From Pseudomonas sp. ACM7 (GTDB lineage: Bacteria > Pseudomonadota > Gammaproteobacteria > Pseudomonadales > Pseudomonadaceae): 64,000 nucleotides of DNA. Below are positions 32,001 to 40,167 of the stretch, piece by piece; position 1 is the first letter of the stretch, and every line of letters starts with the position of its first letter. The position numbers and the translations under genes were made by a program. The notes beneath the pieces were generated by a model. It made no database searches and was not told the DNA's origin. It saw only the letters and a program-made list of their open reading frames with translations. The stretch is from contig NZ_CP024866.1 in assembly GCF_004136015.1 (NCBI RefSeq), forward strand, positions 5,515,768 through 5,579,767. Direction: 5' to 3'.

Positions 32001-34761
32001 ATAAGGCTTCGAACGGCAGCCAAACCAAAGGAAGGATCGCCCGCGTAAAGTGTTGGCTGGAGGTGCCCAGGGCCGCTGTCAAATGCTGCTCGATCGGAAC
32101 GTCGACGGTTTTGTGCATGAGCTCCTGCAAGGCGCTCGACAGCGGTTGGATCAGTACCAGGATAAGCACCGCGAAGGTCCACGAACGCGGCTCCATTGCT
32201 CCAAGCCAGCCCCACAGCAACATTGTCAGGAAAGCGGTCGGCTCCAGACTACGCCGGAGATTGTCAAAAATTTTCCACCGAGCCACGGCGCAAAGGCGAT
32301 TGCGTTCCAACCCTCCACCTGCCTTGGGCGTCCAGGGCATGACCCATGGCAGCAATTGCCAGTCCCCGCGAATCCAGCGATGCCGGCGCTTGACGTCGGT
32401 GCTGTAACGGGAGGGGTATTCTTCGAACAGTTGCACGTCGCTGAGTAATCCCGAGCGGGCATAACAACCCTCGATCAGGTCATGGCTAAGGATGCGGTTC
32501 TCCGGGAAACAGCCTTCCAGGGCGTGCTCGAAAGCATCCACGGCGTAGATCCCTTTGCCAATGAATGAACCGAGCTGGAAAAGATCCTGATAGACGTCCG
32601 AAACAGCGCGGGTGTAGGGATCGACGCCTGCATCGCTCCCGAACAGCCGGGCATAGGAAGAGCGTGCAGTACTCGGCAGACTGATACCCACTCGCGGTTG
32701 CAAAATCGCATAACCGCTGCTGATATGGCCCTGATGCGGATCGAACACGGGGTGGTTTAGCGGGTGCTCCATCGCGCCGATGCATTGCTGTGCAACATCA
32801 CGCGGTAGTTGGGTATCAGTGTCGAGGGTGATCACGTAACGAACGGGAGTCAGTGTCTGGATATCGCCAACGATCAGTGAAAAGTACTCCTGGCCACGGC
32901 CTCGCAGCAGGGCATTGAGCTCGGCGAGCTTGCCGCGTTTGCGCTCATAGCCCATCCAGGTCTGCTCTGCCTCGTTCCAGCGTCGTGGTCGGTGCAACAG
33001 GAAAAATCGGTCGTTGTCTGGGGCGGGGTATTTCTGATTTAACGCTTCTATCAGCCGCCGTGCCAGCAACAGCAGACTCGCATCCTGCTCCAGCTCCTGG
33101 GTGGGGGCATCCATGAAATCGGTGAGCAGGGCGAAGTGCAAATTGGCATCCCGATTGGCCAGGAAGCGTACTTCCAGGCCTTCGACCAACTCTTCGACAT
33201 CTACGCAATGGGCTATCAGCGCGGGAATGACCACCAACGTGCGCGCTTGCACCGGGATACCCTGGCTGTAGTCCAGTCGGGGAAGAATGCAGGGGGGCAT
33301 GGTGAGAGTGATCAGCCAATTGACCAGCCCGATGGCCAGGCGGCTGGACATCAGCAGCGTGGGTATCGCGAGCAATACCAGCAGGTATCCAGACCTTGCG
33401 TCGCGATAAACGGCCTCAAGGAAAGGCCAAGCGAACAATGTTGACAGGATCAGCACCAGACCCAGGTAGAAGGTCAGCGGTGCGCGAAGCAGCAGGCGTG
33501 CCCATTGCTCGCCCAAGGGCACCCGAGCGGCGATTCGATGCTCGAGCTCATTGAGTCCAGGGCCCACCAGGTAGTAACCCACATGTCCGGCCACATCGCC
33601 CTCGGGCGGTGGTCTTACCCGCGCATCGGCCAGCGCGATGGCCGCTCGCGCGACGTTTTCTTCAGTCTGGTCACAGTTCTTCGCCATGCGTTCGACCACA
33701 TGCCGATAGTGATCGCGGGTGGCGAAATCCATCCGCGCATAGATCCCTGCCGGGTCTGTGCGCAACACGTGCTCGACGTGGCTCAGATGCTCGACGAACT
33801 CCCGCCAGTCGGTGGCCGACAGCAGACGCAAGCTGGCGATGCTGTTGCCGATGGACACCTGATCGGCGGCTTGCTGCTGGGCATCCACCTGCACCAGTCG
33901 CTCGATATTGAGTCCTGACTCGCTGAGCATCTGCTCGATCCAGGCCAATGGCAGTATCAGCGCGGCACTTTGCCCTTGTAGCCGTCGCGCCAATTCAGCG
34001 ACGAATGATGAGGTCATCGGTGGCCCCGAGCGCGCCATGTCAGCCACTGTCAGGACCACGCTTTTGGCATCGCGTTCGGCGGTTTCGATCAAGTGATCGG
34101 CCCAGTCATTGGCCAGGTTGCGGTCATCCCAGTTAGCCATGACGCGCGAGGCTACTCGCCTCAGATTCTCGATCAGGGCCAGGCGCAGCATGATCGGAAT
34201 CGCCCACAACTCGCCGAGAGTCAGTGGTGTGATCGTCTGATAGAACACTACAAAACGGCTCAGACTCTCCTCATCGACCCTGCCGTCGCCATGTGAAATG
34301 GTCTCCAGAGCGATGTCGTAGACCCGTGGCAATCCGGCCGACGGGCCATCGGCCAATTGCGGCAACTCACGGCTGTAGCCTCGGGGTAGGTGAGACTTGG
34401 TGGTGCGGATTTGCTCTTCGACCAGGTAATAGTTGTCCAGCAACCATTCCGCTGCCGGTGTTGCACGCCGGGCGGACAACGGTGCAGCAGTGAGCGCCTT
34501 GCAGCTACTGGCTAGCGTCGCCTCGTTGTCGGCTAGGCGCGCCAGCAGAGAGTCTTTCGCCGTGCGGCCACTAATATGGTGCTGTTGAGCCAGTAGAGTT
34601 CCATGGCTGGCCATCTGTTCGGCGCTGAACAACTCCGAGCGAAGCAGTGGTTCGTACTCGAATTTCCTACGTGATTCGCTCCACTGGCGATAGTAAATGG
34701 CAGGCAGACGCCAGAACTGGAAGAGTACATTGGTCCAATGACTGTCCATGTTTCCTTGCAT
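26080..34761 (-). CDS. ndvB: giant cyclic beta-1,2-glucan synthase (NdvB type)
   Basis: About 2893 residues, close to the 2800-2900 of rhizobial NdvB/Cgs. A soluble N-terminal part and membrane helices near residues 425-500 come first. A GT84 glycosyltransferase domain follows with VITLDTDTQLPRDVA and the processive-type KRRHRWIRGDWQLLPW. Further helices come near residues 860-1020, and a long tandem glycoamylase-like and GH94 phosphorylase region completes it, with LPLMGCGDWNDGMNRVGE containing the catalytic Asp. It should polymerise, length-control and cyclise periplasmic beta-glucan. I start at 34761, where GAGAGAG precedes ATG; the frame is open to 34842. The reading is free of stops throughout. 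Convergent with cioAB. Confidence 0.9.
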   Translation of the reverse strand: MQGNMDSHWTNVLFQFWRLPAIYYRQWSESRRKFEYEPLLRSELFSAEQMASHGTLLAQQHHISGRTAKDSLLARLADNEATLASSCKALTAAPLSARRATPAAEWLLDNYYLVEEQIRTTKSHLPRGYSRELPQLADGPSAGLPRVYDIALETISHGDGRVDEESLSRFVVFYQTITPLTLGELWAIPIMLRLALIENLRRVASRVMANWDDRNLANDWADHLIETAERDAKSVVLTVADMARSGPPMTSSFVAELARRLQGQSAALILPLAWIEQMLSESGLNIERLVQVDAQQQAADQVSIGNSIASLRLLSATDWREFVEHLSHVEHVLRTDPAGIYARMDFATRDHYRHVVERMAKNCDQTEENVARAAIALADARVRPPPEGDVAGHVGYYLVGPGLNELEHRIAARVPLGEQWARLLLRAPLTFYLGLVLILSTLFAWPFLEAVYRDARSGYLLVLLAIPTLLMSSRLAIGLVNWLITLTMPPCILPRLDYSQGIPVQARTLVVIPALIAHCVDVEELVEGLEVRFLANRDANLHFALLTDFMDAPTQELEQDASLLLLARRLIEALNQKYPAPDNDRFFLLHRPRRWNEAEQTWMGYERKRGKLAELNALLRGRGQEYFSLIVGDIQTLTPVRYVITLDTDTQLPRDVAQQCIGAMEHPLNHPVFDPHQGHISSGYAILQPRVGISLPSTARSSYARLFGSDAGVDPYTRAVSDVYQDLFQLGSFIGKGIYAVDAFEHALEGCFPENRILSHDLIEGCYARSGLLSDVQLFEEYPSRYSTDVKRRHRWIRGDWQLLPWVMPWTPKAGGGLERNRLCAVARWKIFDNLRRSLEPTAFLTMLLWGWLGAMEPRSWTFAVLILVLIQPLSSALQELMHKTVDVPIEQHLTAALGTSSQHFTRAILPLVWLPFEALYSLDAIGRTLWRMLISKRRLLQWNPSREVERSDSNKLSELYRTMWIAPLLTTVLFVLLLPTPNVLALAGPFLVLWLTSPAVAWWLSRPSPRAKFNPSAQELRFLRCLARKTWAFFDQYVGPADNWLPPDNIQEQPHPAIAHRTSPTNMGMALLSHLAAHDFGYLSSGRLLERLDQSLSSMAGLESYRRHFYNWYDTLTLKPLPPLYVSTVDSGNLAGLLLTLRPGLLDLIDAPLFDLRVVNGLIDTLDVLQDTLLAAGLDDHDVRTLQDEALVAQARVVSSPDDASETLLTLLERMSAPTALSDLATIGEAAFWLEALRAQCQDLQAELLSFRLPPAIDKAEPLALSWRQLAQLDVARWLPAQQAQVTSVQRLAVQRIASVTRLANLVDTMANMDFTFLYDSQRDLFAIGYNASEHKLDTGYYDLLASEARLTNYVVIAQGQLPQEGWFSLGRLLTSSGGIPVLLSWTGSMFEYLMPMLVMPNYEGTLLDQTCRAAVALQIEYGNHLGIPWGVSESGYNIQDAHFNYQYRAFGVPGLGLKRGLGEDTVVAPYASALALMVAPEASCRNLQRLAALGLAGRYGLYEAVDFTEARLQRGQRCAVVYSFMAHHQGMSLLALTCLLLDRPMQRRFESDPQFQATALLLQERVPKTAAQYLHASNAPVVDHASRVRETKLRVFADPDRKRPAVQLLSNGRYHVMVSSAGAGYSRSNEIAVTRWHEDFTCDNWGMFCYLRDVASGTFWSAAHQPTLRHPESYEAIFTDARAEFRVREQDFDTHTEIVVSPEDDIELRRLHITNRARTRRSIELTSYTEVVLASAISDAMHPAFSNLFVQTELLRPLQAIICTRRPRSSQETVPWMCHLLAAHGVDVDAISYETDRARFIGRGRSVVAPAAMDDEVEQLSGTAGPVLDPIVSIRCRITLAPGQTATIDLVTGLADSRDNCLHLINKYRDRHLADRVFDLAWTHSQVLLRQLNASLSDARLFEQMAASIIYASAALRAESSVLVANRRNQSSLWGQAISGDLPIVLLQINDLANIEFVQQMVKAHAYWRQKGLSVDLVIWNEDQAGYRQQLHDLIMGLVTSGSEASLVDRPGGIFVRQAQQLSGEDRTLMLSVARLVLNDSHGSLADQVHRRRADPLLPRLEPSLVRVEQPPVAGATQTDAALILNNPYGGFSPDGNEYVVILRPGQPTPAPWVNVLANAQFGTVISESGGAYTWSENAHEYRLTPWHSDPISDPSGEALYLRDEDTGHFWSPTPQPCPGSGLYRTRHGFGYSVFEYEEDGIHTELWVYVALDAPIKFSRLKIRNTSGRPRRLSATCYVEWVLGDLRGKSAMHVVTEVDPFSGALFARNAFSIEFSGRVAFLDTDSTGRSFSGDRAEFLGRNGNLQAPAALTRARLSGRCGGGFDPCAAMQVALDLADGESQDVVFRLGAEQDAKSATRLVQKYRGAKASAGELDAVRLHWRTTLGAIQIQTPDPAIDVLVNGWLMYQVIACRFCARSGYYQSGGAIGFRDQLQDSMAMIHADPAAARRHLLLCAAHQYPEGDVQHWWHPPQSRGVRTGCSDDFLWLPLATSRYVYITGDRSVLSEVVGYIEGRALTAGEESYYDLPGTSQLQESLYQHCVRAIEHGLKRGSHGLPLMGCGDWNDGMNRVGEQGLGESVWLGFFGYEVLLQFSSTAQLEGDRVFAQRCTEQAATLRVSLEDQAWDGAWYRRAYFDDGQVLGSAGNEECRIDSIAQSWSVLSGAASQVRRRTAMDSLDLHLVRRDTGVVLLLDPPFDKGALDPGYIKGYVPGVRENGGQYTHAAVWASMAFARLGDSDKAWELLRMINPVSRRSAAQIETYKVEPYVMAADVYGVAPHTGRGGWTWYTGSAGWMYRLIVESLLGLTRCANSLHIEPVLPADWPGFTLHYWFGATLYHIEVRQNEDATRTLSLDGTLLTDATLGLLDDGIEHRIVATFPKSTVVNEGHVTSTS

Positions 34762-35726
34762 GACACTCTCTCGACGAATGGCGTGATGAGGGTGGCAGTG
34801 CTCCCGACGCTGCTCTTGACCTGATAGCTGTGTCACGAGCACCTTGCATCACACAACGATGGCAGGCTTCGAGTCTGCCAAAGGAGGCTGGCCAAAGTCT
34901 GTATGCTAACGAGCATAGCTGCGTCCACGGTTGGCCGGAAGGTGATGTCACCTGGTTTGCGACATAACTGAAGTTAGCGTCACACCGTCGCAGTGCAAGG
35001 CTTGACCTTTTCTGCTGAGCTCAATCGAGAGGGCGCCAGAGTCGTTCCATCCGAACGGGAACAGGCCGAGGGCACAAGCGACGCGGTTTTAGATCACCTC
35101 AAATAATCAAGGTAGTCCCAGTGCCAGATTCTCTTGCAGAGGATCCAGGAGGTCGCGCATTCAGTGAACCTCCCGGTCTTCCGGGTCCAATTGCGCGTTT
35201 GATCCACACGCAAGCCTCGGCCATTCCCTCGCGCAGATCCTCAGCATCGTCTTCGGACGTTTCGGCAGCACTTTCGAGTTGACGAACTTCTTCGCGTGGC
35301 TCGTTCAGCTCCGCGCTCGGGTCGATGCATTGCGCCGTCAGGCGTCGGGTCTTGTTTGCCGACTTGGTTATCGTAGCGTCGAAAGCAGAGCTGCCCGATC
35401 TGAACGCAGCGAAGCGAGTGAAGGCGCATTACCTGGTCACTCTGGCGCTTCAGTCGTACAAGGCCCAGGTGAGCGGTGCAACCTGTTTGGCAGGTGAGTC
35501 GCGCGGAAAAATAATAAAACGCGGCATAAATATATTGATATGACGGGGATTTATGCGTGCTTTTTCCATGATGTGCAATTCACGCATCACGCACACGAAT
35601 ATCTGAACCCGGCCAGTGCGCCGGGTTTTTCATTTGCGCCGCTCGTCTACTCGAATGCACGCTGCCTAGGCGCCAACTTCAAATCTGTACGGCCCGGAAA
35701 ATCTGGACCTCTGTTGTGAGGTGCGT
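34762..35726. other. 965-base stretch without a supportable gene
   Basis: Upstream region of ndvB plus a further stretch. Several short open frames occur on both strands (for example a minus-strand frame around 35110-35280 with an acidic EDDAEDLREGMAE segment), but none has a credible start plus family signature. A hairpin terminator lies at 35607-35630. A decayed gene cannot be excluded. Confidence 0.4.
35607..35630 (+). terminator. Rho-independent terminator
   Basis: ACCCGGC-CAGTGC-GCCGGGT, a perfect seven-base-pair stem with a six-base loop, followed by four T. No clear gene precedes it on the plus strand, so it may be left from a lost or unrecognised transcript. Confidence 0.7.
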
Positions 35727-35957
35727 ATGTCTACCGATTTGAGTTTCCAAGACAAGACGGTGCAAGGTACTGTCCCTTCCAATCCTGAGCCAGGTACAGA
35801 TGAGCCGACGCTGGATCCTAAAGATCGCGGCAAATTCGATCCTCTGGAACGCCCGGACAATGTAAAGGAGGAGCGTCCAGAGGATTGGAAGGCTCCAGCT
35901 GACAGGGATCTGCCAGAGGCGGATGAAGAAACGCCACTATCTGACGACAGGCGATAA
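35727..35957 (+). CDS. small acidic hypothetical protein
   Basis: 76 residues, very rich in Asp, Glu and Pro with no hydrophobic core (for example DPKDRGKFDPLERPDNVKEE), probably disordered. GAGG lies about 8 bases before ATG 35727, and a strong terminator follows 8 bases after the stop, so it looks like an independent transcript. Proteins of this appearance are common in Pseudomonas and have no established function; stress-related roles are only guesses. Confidence 0.62.
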   Translation: MSTDLSFQDKTVQGTVPSNPEPGTDEPTLDPKDRGKFDPLERPDNVKEERPEDWKAPADRDLPEADEETPLSDDRR

Positions 35958-35965
35958 GAATCAGA

Positions 35966-35990
35966 GCCCGACCATTGAGTCGGGCTTTTT
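35966..35990 (+). terminator. Rho-independent terminator of the small acidic protein gene
   Basis: GCCCGAC-CATTGA-GTCGGGC followed by five T: a perfect seven-base-pair stem. A group II intron begins two bases after the T run. Confidence 0.85.
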
Positions 35991-35992
35991 GT

Positions 35993-36625
35993 GTGCGCCC
36001 AGCATGGGCGCAATCTTGTGGGTGAAAGTCCCGCCGTAAGCTGATCACAGCGAACGAAGTGAAGCGCAACTGCATGAGGGTGACCGAATGTGGGGAGGAA
36101 GCGTGAATCGAAGCCATGAGCCGATGTACAAGAACCGGATAAAAGGCGCGGCAGGATCAGGGCGAGCGGGCACAAAACCGCGAAGCTCTTGTGGTCAAGG
36201 GTCAGGCTGTGTAAATCCGGCGGTTGTGTGGTGAAGGATTGCGTTCTTACCTGGGGAGATCTCGCCTTATGCCTGAAAGGGCGACGGTGCCAGCCGGAGC
36301 GAGAAGTCAGCAGAGGCCGTAGTAGTCTTTTTTTTTGACGAAGGGCTGAACGAGAGAAAGCGTTATAGGCCATGTTGATGCGAAAGACCGGAAGTCAGAT
36401 GCCTGCCAAACGCGGGATGGAGACTGCGAGCGGTGAAGCCGTGAGAAGTCCCGTCAGCGACGAGGTCAATCGCCCGCAAGATGAATCCGACAACGCAGGG
36501 CAAGGGCTGCTGGATCGGGCCTTTGCGAGAGAAAACCTGAAACGGGCGTGGAAGCGAGTCAAGGCCAACAAGGGGGCAGCGGGAGTCGATGGTCTGGACA
36601 TTGAACAGACCGCCGAGCATCTACT
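35993..36625 (+). mobile_element. truncated group II intron with reverse-transcriptase start
   Basis: Begins with the canonical GTGCG end, then GCCCAGCATGGGC and a structured leader with the GTGAAAGTCCC and AGCGAACGAAGTGAAGCGC elements common to bacterial group II introns. From 36402 it encodes the first 70 or so residues of the intron reverse transcriptase ([19 protein letters not shown], then [17 protein letters not shown]). Similarity ends near 36625, a stop follows, and no catalytic domain or 3' intron end is seen. Its placement directly after a terminator is the habit of class C introns. Confidence 0.8.
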
Positions 36626-36839
36626 GAGCCAGTTAGTGAATGATCAACGCTGATGTGGGAGATCCAGTTCAATTCGCGGATTGGGATGGGTGGTAAGCCG
36701 CAGCTTCACATATTTGATCAGGATGAGCCGCCTTGCCGAGAATTTTGACTTCCCAGATAAGTGACACCGCACTCAGCGAGCACAATGCCAGGATGTTCGG
36801 ATCGCCAAAGGAGCGCTTGGATTTTTACCGACGGGAGAT

Positions 36840-37040
36840 TCAGTACGAGACGATCCCGAGACCGGTATACATGTCCAGACCGAATCCCACCAGGCCTTCG
36901 GTGTAACCCGATTCGGCCTTGAGAATGAAGCCTTGCGCCCACTCCTCGATCTTCGATTGAGCCGGAGCGTTTGAATCCCGAAGGTCATGGTTGTAGTAAA
37001 AATTGCGCATCAGCACTGTGGCTTTATCCATTTCGGCCAT
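36840..37040 (-). pseudogene. OprD-family porin, N-terminal fragment
   Basis: Minus strand reads DKATVLMRNFYYNHDLRD, then KIEEWAQGFILKAESGYTEG and VGFGLDMYTGLGI, the first beta-strands of an OprD-type outer-membrane porin. Signal peptide and about 85 percent of the barrel are missing. The stop after IVSY comes just past the last similarity. The 36626-36839 interval to its left is unrecognised. Confidence 0.75.
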
Positions 37041-37175
37041 TCGAGCTATGACTGTCACGTAGTCTGGTTAGCCCGAAACCGGATGGCAGGCAAAAAAACC
37101 GCAGAGCTTATTTGAGTCCGGGAGGTAGCTCGAGACATATCTTGGAGCCAACACTTCCAGGCATCGTCGATGCAA

Positions 37176-37300
37176 TCAGCGCCGATCCAGCCACACCGTT
37201 TGTGCGTTACAGAATTCGCGCACCCCGAAATGCGACAGCTCTCGGCCAAAACCGCTTTTCTTCACGCCGCCGAAGGTGACGCGAGGGTCGGTTTCAGTAC
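37176..37300 (-). pseudogene. aldehyde dehydrogenase (succinate-semialdehyde type), C-terminal tail
   Basis: Minus strand reads [20 protein letters not shown], then LSHFGVREFCNAQTVWLDRR and a stop: the last 40 or so residues of an NAD(P)-dependent succinate-semialdehyde dehydrogenase type enzyme. No catalytic part remains. It starts where the folD fragment ends, so the two are joined by a deletion. Confidence 0.78.
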
Positions 37301-37700
37301 CGAGCAGCAGTATTACTCTCAATCGCCTCTGCCGCTGTCAGCGTATTTCTCATCAAACAAGCAACGGTCATTGGACCCACGCCGCCCGGGACTGGAGTCA
37401 TGGCCGCTGCGACGTCCTTCGCAGAGTTGAAATCTACGTCACCCACCAGCACCGATACTCCGTTCTTTTCGATTCTGTTGATACCTACGTCGATGACCAC
37501 TGCGCCTGGCTTTATCGCGCTTGCATCGATAAATTCAGCCCGGCCAATCGCCACCACCAGGATGTCAGCCTGACGACATTCGGCGATTAGATCTCGCGTG
37601 CGCGAGTGAACAATTGTGACGGTGCAGTTTTCCTGCAGAAGCAAATTCGCCATTGGCTTGCCGACGATGTTCGACCTACCGACAATCACCGCTGGTACGC
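37294..37700 (-). pseudogene. folD: FolD, C-terminal half
   Basis: Minus strand reads [20 protein letters not shown], the NADP-binding segment, through [19 protein letters not shown]. This is the distal half (about 130 of 285 residues) of bifunctional methylenetetrahydrofolate dehydrogenase/cyclohydrolase. The catalytic N-terminal domain is missing. It is joined at about 37690 to an ABC-ATPase fragment. A complete folD is presumably elsewhere in the genome. Confidence 0.82.
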
Positions 37701-37850
37701 AGCGAGGCTTTCACGGTGGCCGATGCTGACTACCGTTATGTTGGTGGCTGATAATGCTTGATTCAGGTGACGTTCTGCGTTCTCGTCCAGTCCAGAGGTG
37801 GCTTCGTCGAGGAACAGCAACGTTGGATATATCAACCAATAGCTGCGAGT
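37686..37850 (-). pseudogene. ABC transporter ATPase, Walker B region fragment
   Basis: Minus strand reads PTLLFLDEATSGLDENAERH, then [11 protein letters not shown]: Walker B, D-loop and H-loop of an ABC ATPase, most like the SbmA/YddA-type permease-ATPases. Only about 55 residues remain, ending at the folD junction. Confidence 0.72.
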
Positions 37851-37919
37851 CCCCGACGATGATGGCGGGATTTGGCTTTCATCGCGCGTCAGGCGGATAC
37901 GGGGTCCCTCGACCAACGG

Positions 37920-38069
37920 CTAATAGCGTTCGGCGGCATCGGCGCTGATCAGGTTCAGGTCCAGCGGTGCGAAGTGACTGCGACGGGCGCAGTTTTCATT
38001 TTCCGAGATGCCCACTAAGGCCTTGAATGTCAGCAGCAGGGCTTTGGCTTCGGTCAACGTGCGCTTCAT
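37920..38069 (-). other. 49-codon open frame, doubtful
   Basis: A start at 38069 opens a frame reading KRTLTEAKALLLTFKALVG and ending in ISADAAERY. It has no good ribosome site and no family I recognise. It lies among gene fragments, so it may be another remnant; it could also be a genuine small protein downstream of the two-component genes. Confidence 0.25.
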
Positions 38070-38101
38070 GCATCTGCCGAGGTACGCTTTAGAATAGGGT
38101 T

Positions 38102-39457
38102 TCAGTGCTTATTTGTTTTCAGTGATACCGAGACACATAACCCGCTTTTTTGATTCTCGTCCGAGAAGCTCAATCGTATCTGTGCCCCCGTGCGATCGGC
38201 TATCGCCTGAACAATGGACAACCCCAATCCGGACCCAGCCTCATCGGTCCCCAGGCTGCGATAAAACGGATCAAACACCCGCGCTCGCTCCTCAATCGTG
38301 ATCCCTGGCCCCGAGTCCTTGATCTGCAGCAGCGCCGCGCCGTTATCCATGACCACTGAAAGATCAATCCGGCCACCCTGCGGTGTATAGCGAATCGCGT
38401 TGTCCACCAGGTTTTTGACCAGCGTCATCAAATCCATCTCATTGATCAGCACCCGCACGTCCTGTTCACCCTCAACACCGATGTCCAGGCGTTTGAGGTC
38501 GGCCAGCGGCAGCAGATCTTCCAGCACCCGTCGATAGACGTCATGCACCGAAACCGGCGACGTCGGCTCCCGGGTGTCGGATTGCACCTTGGCCAGGGTC
38601 AGCAGTTGATCAATCAGGTTTCTACCGCGCTCGATGCCTCGGCGCAGTGGCACCAGGCGCTCGTGGGCCACGGCCGACATCTCCGCGGCGGCCAGGCGTT
38701 CGGCTTGCAAGGAGAGGGCCGTCAGCGGCGAGCGAAGTTCGTGGGCCGCATCGGCGACGAAGCGGCGCTGGGTTTCCATGGCGTTCGCCACGCGTGCGAG
38801 CAAGCGATTGATCGCCACCACGAAAGGCCGGATTTCGGTGGGTAGATGGCTTTCGTCAATCGGGTGCAGTTCCTGTTCGGCGCGCTGATCGATTTCCGAC
38901 GACAGTGTGGCGATGGGCCGAAACAGCTTGCGCACCAGGTCGCTGACCACCAGCAACAGCACCGGAAATAAAATCAGAAACGGCAGCAGGCTGCGCCAGG
39001 CACTTTCGCGGGCGTCCTTGTTACGGGCACCGGTTTCCTGGGCAACGGCAATGCGTTCGCCACGGGCGGTGGTCCGGACCAGCACCCGAAACGCTTCGCC
39101 GCCGACATTCACCGTGGACAAGCCATCGGCCAGCGTCGTCGGGAAGGGCAGTGGTGTGACGTCATCATCGGTTCCGGAGGCGCTGCTGCCATCGGCCAGG
39201 TACTGAATCATCAGCCTGGATTCCTCATCGTCGCCGGCAATGCCTTTGCCCTCGGGATACTTGAGCGTCATGTGTTGCCGGTCAAACAGCACGGCGACCT
39301 GGCGCAACGTGGCGTCCTGCATCTCGTGGGCTTCATCGAATGCGGAAATGAACGCAAAGATCCCGGCCACCAGCGCGACAATCAGGATCGCCAGCGACAG
39401 GGTGACGGACAGCCTGAGTTGTACTGATTCACTCAAGCGTTTTTTGAAACCATCCAT
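38102..39457 (-). CDS. sensor histidine kinase, QseC-like
   Basis: 451 residues. Helix at about 15-38, a periplasmic loop of about 120 residues, second helix (FLILFPVLLLVVSDLV), HAMP, phospho-acceptor His in DAAHELRSPLTAL, and ATPase motifs NLVDNAIRYTPQGG, DSGPGI and GSGLGLSI. Pairs with the response regulator whose gene overlaps it by 25 bases. The sensed signal is unknown; the operon also carries a lipoprotein and a COG4705 membrane protein. Confidence 0.9.
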   Translation of the reverse strand: MDGFKKRLSESVQLRLSVTLSLAILIVALVAGIFAFISAFDEAHEMQDATLRQVAVLFDRQHMTLKYPEGKGIAGDDEESRLMIQYLADGSSASGTDDDVTPLPFPTTLADGLSTVNVGGEAFRVLVRTTARGERIAVAQETGARNKDARESAWRSLLPFLILFPVLLLVVSDLVRKLFRPIATLSSEIDQRAEQELHPIDESHLPTEIRPFVVAINRLLARVANAMETQRRFVADAAHELRSPLTALSLQAERLAAAEMSAVAHERLVPLRRGIERGRNLIDQLLTLAKVQSDTREPTSPVSVHDVYRRVLEDLLPLADLKRLDIGVEGEQDVRVLINEMDLMTLVKNLVDNAIRYTPQGGRIDLSVVMDNGAALLQIKDSGPGITIEERARVFDPFYRSLGTDEAGSGLGLSIVQAIADRTGAQIRLSFSDENQKSGLCVSVSLKTNKH

Positions 39458-40098
39458 CCCACACCCCTGACGTTCTTGATGACTTGGCTGCCCAACTTGC
39501 GCCGCAGTGCATGGATCAAAAACTCCACGGCGTTGCTTTCCACTTCATTGCCCCAGCCATAGAGCCGGTCTTCGAGTTCGCTGCGCGAGAGGATCGCCCC
39601 CGGCCGAATCAACAGCGCTTGTAGCAGGGCGAACTCGCGGGCCGAGAGCTGGACGCCGGGATGCTCCGCGGTCGAGGCTTCTTTGGAGACGAGATCCAGC
39701 GACACCACGCCGTTGTCGAGCACGGACAGCGCGCTGCCGCCCTTGCGCCTTAAAACCGCGCGCATCCGCGCCAGCAACTCGGCCATCTCGAACGGTTTGA
39801 GCAGGTAATCGTCGGCGCCACCATCGAGGCCGCGCAGTCGATCATCGAGGCTGTCCCGAGCGGTGATGATCAGCAACGGCACGGGGTTGTTGTTGGCGCG
39901 AATCCGGGTCAGCACGTCGAGGCCGTCCTTACCGGGCAGGCCGAGGTCGAGCAGCACCAGGTCGTAGTGTTGAGTTTCCAGGGCCGCCAGGGCGGTGAGC
40001 CCGTTCTTCACCCAATCGGCGGCGTAACTGGCGTCGTTCAGCGCACCGTGGATTGCATCGCCAATCATCGGGTCGTCTTCGACCAACAGTATCCGCAT
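39433..40098 (-). CDS. response regulator, OmpR class, QseB-like
   Basis: 221 residues. Receiver with acidic EDD near the start, Asp51 in LVLLDLGLPG, and LKPFEM; C-terminal winged helix ending in EFLIHALRRKLG. The GGAG before the start is good. Its 3' end overlaps the kinase gene. It probably regulates its own operon and perhaps membrane or envelope genes, as QseB/PmrA-type regulators do. Confidence 0.9.
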   Translation of the reverse strand: MRILLVEDDPMIGDAIHGALNDASYAADWVKNGLTALAALETQHYDLVLLDLGLPGKDGLDVLTRIRANNNPVPLLIITARDSLDDRLRGLDGGADDYLLKPFEMAELLARMRAVLRRKGGSALSVLDNGVVSLDLVSKEASTAEHPGVQLSAREFALLQALLIRPGAILSRSELEDRLYGWGNEVESNAVEFLIHALRRKLGSQVIKNVRGVGWMVSKNA

Positions 40099-40167
40099 GT
40101 CCCGCTCCGGTAAAAAAAGGCGCGAGGGTCATGACCCTAGCGCCTGTATTGAAGCATCTGTGTGCGT

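Noticed and set aside
35241..35543. Short overlapping open frames on both strands before the small acidic protein
   Set aside because: No ribosome sites, no family signatures, and none is clearly favoured.
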